DNA from: Eremomyces bilateralis CBS 781.70
Lineage: Eukaryota > Ascomycota > Dothideomycetes > Eremomycetales > Eremomycetaceae
Reading direction: 5' to 3'
Assembly (NCBI RefSeq): GCF_010015585.1
Contig: NW_022985078.1
Span: 186,001-250,000 of the forward strand
DNA: 64,000 nucleotides
Of this stretch, positions 56,880-64,000 are shown piece after piece (the first letter of the stretch is position 1; each line of letters starts with the position of its first letter). Below the pieces are notes generated by a model. That model worked only from the letters and a program-made list of their open reading frames with translations. It made no database searches and was not told the DNA's origin. The position numbers and the translations under genes are program-made.

Positions 56880-57142
56880 AGCTTCAGTTACTTTATCTAG
56901 TTACAAGTATTAAAGACATAGTCTATAGTTATGAGTTATCTAACTAGTTAACTATAACTACAATTAGTTAATAGAATGTCAAAAAATCTTGTTAATTAAA
57001 TATTTTGGTTTCCCTCGGAAGATATTAAGTGCTACTGAACCTGTATGGATCAAAATATTTCCGTTGTCCAGAGCCAAATCCTCACAAACTTGAGGTTCAA
57101 TCCTCAGCTTTCTGCAGCATCTGCTCCAAGATCGATACGTTA
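56880..57142 (+). repeat. Dispersed repeat B, copy 1
   Basis: AT-rich GTTA-type start, then GTTAATAGAATG, GCTACTGAACCTGTAT, CACAAACTTGAGGTTCAAT, CTCAGCTTTCTGC.GCATCTG and CTCCAAGATCGATACGTTAG. Matches 63680-63910. Here its right side is cut by repeat A; at 63910 it continues into other sequence. Confidence 0.85.
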
Positions 57143-57541
57143 GATGCAGATGGGATCAACCTAGGCGAACATACCCAGCAAGTTCTCCTGATGGGTTAAA
57201 CCCTCTCACCAACCGAACTCCATTCTCTTTGCGCAATACTACGATTTGCCGCCAGACAAAAGTAGAAGAATAATAAAAGCATAGCCATTTCTCGGGGCAT
57301 TCCGTATGCATATAAGGCTAGTTATAACTTGTGGTCGGGTCAATCTGGCCGTCGTCCCAAACAGGCCTCTGGCCTAAATGGGCTCCGCTCCCCATGCTGA
57401 CCGAGCCCAATCAGGCTCCTTAACCCAACTAGCCTTCCATCCCAGTCTAGAACTAGCCTCACGAAATAGACCCAGGCTCCCAGGCAATATGTAGCAAGGT
57501 GCCCCCTGTTGATTTCAATGCCATGGAGCAATCCTATGCCC
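57143..57541 (+). repeat. Dispersed repeat A, copy 3, joined to repeat B
   Basis: Same left edge GATGCAGATGGGATCAA as copies 1 and 2 and same extended right end as copy 2. Confidence 0.9.
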
Positions 57542-59199
57542 ATAACAATGGTGGACAAATCTCAAATGCTGATCCCCATGCTTAGAATATGCCTACTTTG
57601 CACTTACGAAATCTTTCCTACTATCTCCATCTTTGAATGATATCATCTATTGCCGACCTCTGGTTATCCTGGTCTATCGAATGGGAAAGACCGTCTTAGG
57701 TTGCCTAGTGCACTTGCCTAGTGCACTTGCCTAGCAGTATTAGGCTCCGCGGTCGTTCTCCCCAAACATTCCCACGCACCGCAGCAATAGAGCATTCCAG
57801 CAGCAACTCTCCAGTCCACGTTTCTCCAGCATTTAAATCGTGGAGTATGGCATTCCAGCGTCGAAGTCCCAACGTTAACGAGCTCGACCATCGCTGAATG
57901 CCGATAACCCCCTCGAAGTTGCAGAAGCCCACAGCTGTGCGATAGGGTATGCTCTCTCATCTGCTTGTCCTCTAGCAGAACTCTTTTATCGAGTTCAACA
58001 AAAACGGTGCGCTTCCCATTCAGGACTGTCATATCTTGCTACGTGAGGCTGCGCTAGGGTCCTGTACGATCCCAATTTGGAGAACGAGCAATACTCCAAA
58101 CTTGAAGAGGCACGATACTGATCAGCACTACCGGGAGACGATAGAGCACAATCCGATAACGAACGAAGACCCAAGGAGAAGGTTTCACGGGAGAAGCGAA
58201 GGACAATAGAATGTTCTCTTTGATGGCGTGAGGGAGTTGGTGAAAAGAGCTCACTTGCTGATTTTTAGATACAGCCTAACAATCAAAACAGCCCATGAAT
58301 ACACGCAACTAACGTTACTGATTAAAGGCCTTCGCTCTGTTAGATAAGTGTCATTTCTCTAAATGGAAAGACGTCTAAAATTGGAAGTCCAAGGATCCCA
58401 AAAACGAAGAGAGTTTGGTGCTGAACATTCCGATATATGCGCTCTGGAAGGCCATACCCCTTTCTCCGATCGAGGATTTGAACATCCCATCCACGATTCC
58501 TTCCATACTTTCCTGCATCAAACACCACTATCGCAACATCCTCGCCCCCCCCCAACATCTGCATCAGCTGAAGGCCTGGGTTAAGCCGTACCTTGGACCG
58601 GAAGAGTATGAAAGGCGGCAAACAGTCAATTCCGCCTATACTCTCCTACAGTGCTGGAGGAAACTTATCGCCAAAGCCGACGTTACGATACTCTAGAAAG
58701 GTAGAGATCACGTACTAGCTACACTCGTGATGTTTTGGGGTAGAAAGGTTACCTTTATGCACCACAGGCCTATTTTAGGATGTGTAGTCGCATGTGTTGA
58801 GAGATAAAGTAGCAAACAAACCACTACTGGGGGATACACATGTGGATTAGATACCTCTTTCGTTCCTGCTTTCCTTTTCTTTTTCTTCATCTTTTTTTCG
58901 TTGTATACAAGCTGTTTTACTATGGTGAACCATCTCCATGGTCCTCCAAACTAGTACTGAGACATTTTCTGTGGCATTGGCATTTAAGGGTTCCCTGGCT
59001 GTACGCATTTTGAACCGAAGACGTCCCTAGGTATAGTTGGATCACCATTTCAACCAACTAGCTCTTGCTTTTGGGATTGTTGAGCAACGCTCTGTATAGA
59101 GTGCAATATGTGTAACTAAAGGGGTTGATGGTCTATTGGCGAAAACTGAGTAAAGTACAATATTCCTGCCTAGCTAAGAGAAACGCCTCATACATCAAC
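57542..59199. other. Spacer, nothing firmly supported
   Basis: Includes a short direct duplication CTAGTGCACTTGC (57705-57735) and a 93-codon plus-strand frame at 58415-58696 (HQLKAWVKPYLGPEEYERR) of unknown origin that may be a gene fragment. Nothing else recognised. Confidence 0.35.
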
Positions 59200-60259
59200 C
59201 TATGCTGCTAGGCGATTGAACAACTCGAATTCCATCCTTTCGGCCGCCTTTGGACCATGAAGAATGTCACCAACCATATCTGAGCCGGGCGGGAAGTCAT
59301 GCTCGAACCGAGGCTCGCCAGCACCCCTCATATTTGCTAGGACAGCCTGTCTGAAGTGCCATCGCAAAACCTGATCGACAGGTCGTTGAAGGTTATCTCG
59401 AAACTTTTGGTCAAGACACTTGCCGGCTAGACCGTTCGCATCGCGGGTGAAGAAAACAATCTTATAGTTGTCCTAAAATAATCGTTAGCCACTGCATCTC
59501 CAATTGAAATACAGAGTATCCTTACGTCGGGGTTAATTGAGAGGTTAAACATATCGAACAACTCGTGTATATCAGTTCGAAGCAACAATCCATTTTGTAC
59601 AGAGTTAATGGCTTCACCCTTCTCCGGCAGAATTGTAATCCAGCGATCGTAGCCGTTCTTCGTCCAATGGTCGTGGTAGGCTAGTGGGAAGACATGAGTA
59701 GCGTGAAACCCCGTCCAGTCGTCAAGGTCGGAATTGATTGCCTCTACTCCAGATATGACGCATCGACGATCTCGCGCACGTACAGCTGCACAGAACGGTT
59801 TGACCCGAGTTCCAGTGGTGTGAGATATCGTACGGAGAAGCCACGGCTCATTGTTGACCGAGAAAGGATCTAGTTAAAAAGCCTAGTTAGTCAAGCACAA
59901 CGAGGCAATTACATAGAAACTTACCAGCAGCAGTTATATAGTACTTCCCCGGCTGAAGCTTGCTGTCATTCCTTTCAATTTAGAAGGATATTTTTTAAAA
60001 TATTCTATTAGATTTTGGTATCGTCCTCATATCGTAATTCAAAGCTACTTGTGAACAAGACAAGAATCTCTACCATCGACAAGAAGTTGGCGTTTGTGAT
60101 ACTGTTTGTGAGGATTAGACCGCCAAGTACTGTATTCCGATCGCTGGCATCATAGATATGAACGTCTCGCCCTCGTGAGCGATCTCTTGGGGTCATAGTT
60201 TGAGTCGGATTAGAGGAGTTGGAGGGGCAGTTTGATACCGGAGAGGATAGAGACGACAT
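59200..60259 (-). pseudogene. HNH endonuclease-domain protein, paralog 2, damaged
   Basis: Minus strand, ATG at 60259, stop at 59200-59202. Follows paralog 1 (37382-38476) domain for domain: RDVHIYDASDRNTVLGGLIL, DRRCVISGVEAI, HATHVFPLAYHDHW, INSVQNGLLLRTDIHELFDM, RWHFRQAVLANMRGAGEP, and both introns at the same places. The HNH core and C-terminal part are open. Damage: after YEDDTKI in exon 1 about 35 AT-rich bases with stops separate it from the next conserved block (LQPGKYYITAAG), and no donor site explains this as an intron. The end FNRLAA followed by the stop is probably the ancestral C-terminus of both genes. Confidence 0.75.
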
Positions 60260-60475
60260 TGTAAACGTCGTGGACGCCGTAGACGTATCATATTCATGGA
60301 GACTGTAAGAGGGACCGAAGTAGGTACGGTAATTGAAAATGATGGTAAGAGTCTTCGAGAGTGGTATTGAGTATGACGATGGCAGATTGCGGAACAAAGA
60401 ATGGAGAAACCACAGCCAAGTTCACACTAAGCCCAAAGAGGCAACTTACGTACTATTTCCGTGCTGGAGTATACC
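60260..60475. promoter_or_regulatory. Upstream region of HNH paralog 2
   Basis: No gene; probable former promoter. Confidence 0.3.
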
Positions 60476-60684
60476 TCAGCAAGCTCAGGCTATTTGCGTT
60501 CGTGCCTGAGGCAACAAACCACACTATACCTAATCGGTAAATGCAGTTCTCGAACAAATAGCCTGAGGATCCTGTCAATGACGCTCACTGATAGATCGAG
60601 AATTTGTATGTGTCTTTCACGGTTTTGGAAAATCTCACGCGGTTCATTGCCTCAGGCACTACCACAATAGCCTGAGCTTGCTGA
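60476..60684. mobile_element. MITE-like element with ~37-bp terminal inverted repeats
   Basis: Left end TCAGCAAGCTCAGGCTATT (60476-) followed by GTGCCTGAGGC is matched by GCCTCAGGCAC...AATAGCCTGAGCTTGCTGA at 60648-60684. Length 209 bp, no coding capacity. A third partial copy of the arm (AATAGCCTGAGG) lies inside near 60560. Target duplication not clear. Confidence 0.75.
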
Positions 60685-62009
60685 ACTTATAACCAGGTTT
60701 TTACTGTAACTGATGCCGCCGCTCAAGGCACGCCAGATGGCTATGCTAAACGGATGATGTATTAATTCTTCTCGAATATGCTTCCGTCAAAGGTCGCGGA
60801 TGAGCCCCTCGCAATTGAATGCTTTTGTTTCTCCATCCTTGGACGAACATGCGGCATCCACTGAATTGGGGATATCATCGTCCGCGTTTCCGCCCATGAC
60901 GCCAACTCGAAGCTGGGATACAGTAGGCTCCAGCATTCTGGGGACTCGCGAGTAAACACATTTTGTGCGGAAGGTTTACCATGAATACCGATCACCCTCA
61001 AGGGTGGTGCATGCGAAAATCCTTAGGTCTCGAAGTTTATTGGTTTTGAATTGACGAGTATGTTTATTCAATTCACCTTGGCCCTCCTGCTGTGCTTGCC
61101 TAAGTACCATCCACGAGCAAGATGGCACGTGTGCAGATCCTCTCTTTCTTCGCACCTTCATTAACTATATTTTTCCTAAGAATAGTAGTATGGTGACTTT
61201 GATTCGCATCGTCAAGACACGTCCGTGGACTAATGCTGCCACCTACCCTTGCGTTGGAATTGTCGTATTGAACTTGATATGAACTCTATTCAATAGCCAT
61301 TAGGGTTTCCCAAAACCAAAAATCTATTTCTGCTTAGATCTCAGCTGGGAAGGACTTCCAATGCACCCATCAGAATGCATAGCATCCAATATTCCTGGAT
61401 ATCTACCGCATCTTACCTCCACAGCAAACTCCATCTCCCTTTGCTAAGGCCAGTACCTGCGGTCCTGTCCAATTGTTTCATGTCCCCAATTCTTAATCTG
61501 TAATGACTAGGACCATGAGCGCCGTAAAGTTACGAACAGGCCAGCCTCCAACTATTTTTGGTCACGAAAGTCGATATTACTCAATATGCAAACGCATTTA
61601 TTTTCCGGGACTGCCACTTTCTCGACCCGCCTTCCCTGGATTTACCCCCCGGTCATTCATCAATCTGGCGGTTGCAAAGATATATATGGCTTACGAAATT
61701 GCATGGCCAACAAGAGACTTCAAATGCATGCAAATCGAATGAAGTAATATGGTCTCGACGATGAGCACGCGAATTAAGCTTTCCTGACCTCCATGGCCAA
61801 TGAGTGCGACTCTATCTCGGTATCGATGAACCAAGGGCTCTAATGAGATGTTTAGAACTTAAACCTGCGGTTTCCTTGGAATTTCTGGACATATCCATAT
61901 TGTCTTGAAGTGGCTGTCAATTTAGCTTGGACTATCTGGATTGTTACTTCTAGAAGAGGCGACACTATTTGATGCCAGTGGACATTCACACTGCACCAGT
62001 ATCGAAACA
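60685..62009. other. Intergenic, DUF4419 upstream region
   Basis: No supported gene; short overlapping frames only. Confidence 0.45.
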
Positions 62010-63416
62010 ATGTCTTTCTCGTCCCGCTTCGACACATGGCTTTCATGTACCTTGTTTCTCGTTTTCCTAGCTCTGATATCATTCACAGCAGCAGACGTTA
62101 CAATAATCCCCGGAAATCCAGATCCGAGGCCTTACAATGAGGAATTCGACAGGCGAATTAGTTCCATTGATGAGCTATTTCAAACTAGCGCCTTCAATGA
62201 GGCACACTATACTCTCAACGACACCCATATTATCACCTCTTCTGCAGACACTCCAAACGGAACAATCTCCAAAGACACATATGCGTCATCCGACTCCTTC
62301 GTCCGGAGTACCATCCAAGCATGGGGTCAGCACCATCATCTAGTCATTCGTCCAGACGAAGTATGGTTTACCATATTGGCACAAATGAACTTCTACATGA
62401 ATGACCACGCGGAGGATGTACGTGACGTGTTTGTCACATTTGAAGGAAAGCAAGAAATCAGAGTCTTTGACCGGACATGGCATCAAGTGATTGACCAATT
62501 CGCTGAGGAGATACAAAAACGTGTCAAAACTCCCTGGTTACTCGACTGGATGATGCCGGAATTCAGTACCAGTACGGACAATGACGCGACGACGGCAACC
62601 GTGCTCATGATGGGCCTCTTCCAAGCTTACTTCGACTACTTAGGGGGTATCATTTGCGGATTGCCCTCAGTCACCCTCCTAGGTACCAAGGCCGACTGGG
62701 AGCGACTACTCGCTAAACTCGACCATCTGCCAGATTTTGGTGCCGAGCCGACAATGTACCAGGGCCGTTTGAAACCAATCCTCAGTCGGTTTGTGGAATC
62801 TTTTGATAAACCGAGCGACCCCAAAATCCGCGAGTTTTGGAATTCCATTATCAATGCCGAGCCCCAGCACTTGTGCGGAGGTCCGCCCTACCGTATCTCC
62901 GGCTGGCTGACCGGGTTCATATCCTGGGATAAGGACGGGAAATACATGGCGACCGGGACTACGAATGAACTGCTTGACGGGATCTCATATCCGTCTTATG
63001 AAATCGACAAACTTCCAATCGGGTATGCGGGGACACCGATCACGCTGTTGGACTATCCTCGCCCAAGGGCCCCAAAGTTCCCTGCGTACATAATCGCTGG
63101 CAATCTAGGGAAGGAAATCAAACAAACTGTACCAGCTGGCTATCTCGATGCCCTAGCCAGCGTCAATTCAAGCCTGGCAGATATCGAGCGTGCAGGTCTT
63201 GAATCAACCCCCAAGAAGCATTGGACGGTCCAGCCTCTCAATGCCTGGCTGATGTATGGTCCAGTACCGACGAATGAGACCAATCGCCGGGACAGTGGTG
63301 ATACCGAACTGAACAACTTGGTTAGCATGATCAGGACAGGGACCTGCGATGCGTCTCAGGACCCAGGAAAACCGTTTAATATCCTAAATCCGCCACGAAA
63401 AAGGAGGGCCAATTAG
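62010..63416 (+). CDS. Secreted DUF4419-domain protein
   Basis: Single exon, ATG at 62010 (context AACAATGTC), 468 residues. N-terminal signal peptide with hydrophobic TLFLVFLALISFTAA. DUF4419 marks: FVRSTIQAWGQHHHLVIRPD and EVWFTILAQMNFYMNDHAED, WLLDWMMPEFSTSTDNDATT, TATVLMMGLFQAYFDY, CGLPSVTLLGTKADWERLL, YRISGWLTGFISWDKDGKY. Function of DUF4419 is unknown; proteins of this family are common in fungi and slime moulds. Immediately after the stop a −1 frame stays open (about 90 codons) and encodes GLPVGGGSLGSSDTVALGS and AACQWRFKATQTFNCNIG, which looks like a genuine C-terminal extension, so the gene may have lost its end by a 1-bp change near the AAAAA run at 63399. Confidence 0.88.
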   Translation: MSFSSRFDTWLSCTLFLVFLALISFTAADVTIIPGNPDPRPYNEEFDRRISSIDELFQTSAFNEAHYTLNDTHIITSSADTPNGTISKDTYASSDSFVRSTIQAWGQHHHLVIRPDEVWFTILAQMNFYMNDHAEDVRDVFVTFEGKQEIRVFDRTWHQVIDQFAEEIQKRVKTPWLLDWMMPEFSTSTDNDATTATVLMMGLFQAYFDYLGGIICGLPSVTLLGTKADWERLLAKLDHLPDFGAEPTMYQGRLKPILSRFVESFDKPSDPKIREFWNSIINAEPQHLCGGPPYRISGWLTGFISWDKDGKYMATGTTNELLDGISYPSYEIDKLPIGYAGTPITLLDYPRPRAPKFPAYIIAGNLGKEIKQTVPAGYLDALASVNSSLADIERAGLESTPKKHWTVQPLNAWLMYGPVPTNETNRRDSGDTELNNLVSMIRTGTCDASQDPGKPFNILNPPRKRRAN

Positions 63417-63679
63417 CGCCCGAGGATGGAAGCCGGCTTTTTCCACGGCAAACTAAGGGACTTCCAGTTGGAGGGGGCAGTCTTGGCTCCTCAGATACGG
63501 TTGCTCTAGGTTCATTGGACAGTACTCTACAGTTTGGCTCTGCAAATGGAGCTGCTGGAGCGGCTATTCGGGACGGATCGAATGTTGACGATGCTGCGGC
63601 ATGCCAGTGGCGATTCAAGGCTACGCAAACATTCAACTGTAACATAGGACCGAGAGCAGAGCCAACTACATGAATTTGT
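63417..63679. other. Downstream of DUF4419, −1 frame coding-like
   Basis: Frame reading through to the TGA at about 63671 has coding-like composition, see the DUF4419 gene. No independent start. Confidence 0.4.
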
Positions 63680-63910
63680 TTAAGTTGCAGTAGTTAGTTA
63701 ACTTAACTAAGTTAGTTAACTAGTTAGTTATAAGTTAGTTAAGTTAGTTACAATTAATAGAATGCTAAAAAATCGTGATAATTAAATATATATTTTTCCC
63801 TTGGGAGATATTCAGTGAAGTGTTACTGACTGCTACTGAACCTGTATCCACAAACTTGAGGTTCAATGCTCAGCTTTCTGCGGCATCTGCTCCAAGATCG
63901 ATACGTTAGA
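63680..63910 (+). repeat. Dispersed repeat B, copy 2
   Basis: Same order of blocks as copy 1 (GTTA-rich start, CTACTGAACCTGTAT, CACAAACTTGAGGTTCAAT, CTCCAAGATCGATACGTTAG). A ~30-bp stretch present in copy 1 (around 57052-57082) is missing here. Continues to the window edge with sequence not seen at copy 1. Confidence 0.85.
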
Positions 63911-64000
63911 TGTAGCAGGTGTCCACCCAGAAGTGTTCCAATCCATCACGAGCAGCCTGCTCTCCGCAAAATTCGATCTTATTGTAGCCAGCCTTGTTCT

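Noticed and set aside
1-64000. CRISPR arrays, rRNA genes and prokaryotic operon signals
   Set aside because: None seen, and the gene structure is eukaryotic.

Overview
The window looks like a filamentous ascomycete (Pezizomycotina, Eurotiomycete-like) chromosome arm. The evidence is short introns (43-83 bp, many with a CTAAC-type branch site), an Hsp104 and a peroxisomal SCP-x-type thiolase of fungal type, fungal HET/NACHT/NB-ARC NLR genes, a DUF3435 tyrosine recombinase, and stops in dead genes that fit C-to-T (RIP-like) change. A run of 10 N at 51846-51855 is an assembly gap.

Left part (1-20 kb) is mostly intact host genes: the 3' two thirds of Hsp104 (1-2181), an SCP2-type thiolase ending in the peroxisomal signal ARL (3875-5299), then three genes that form a plausible extracellular polysaccharide locus: a secreted chitin-binding polysaccharide deacetylase (7038-8145, minus), a nucleotide-sugar dehydrogenase (9636-11145, plus) and a small chitin-synthase-like GT2 polymerase (12903-15211, plus). 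Dehydrogenase would make a UDP-uronic acid sugar, the GT2 would polymerise and export, the deacetylase would act on the product outside the cell. A tRNA-Asp with a 10-nt intron follows, then a predicted secreted protein (18451-20096).

Middle part (20.8-42 kb) is an accessory compartment: a dead HET-NB-ARC-TPR NLR, a NACHT relic, a nearly complete piggyBac transposase, a truncated Tad-type LINE, an apparently intact hydrolase-NACHT-ankyrin NLR (28845-32876), a broken DUF6589 gene, an HNH nuclease-like gene and a decayed DUF3435 tyrosine recombinase (Starship-captain family).

Right part (42-64 kb) holds a large intact eight-exon gene joining a sacsin/NO VEIN-type GHKL ATPase to a C-terminal DUF3883 nuclease-like domain (42735-48186, minus). 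It sits between inverted copies of a ~200-bp repeat. Then come a MULE-like element with long terminal inverted repeats (49746-51053), weak or broken hypothetical genes, a minisatellite, a second, damaged HNH paralog (59200-60259, minus), a small MITE-like element and a secreted DUF4419 protein (62010-63416). At least four dispersed repeat families (called A to D here) link these accessory blocks; one (A) begins inside HET codons.
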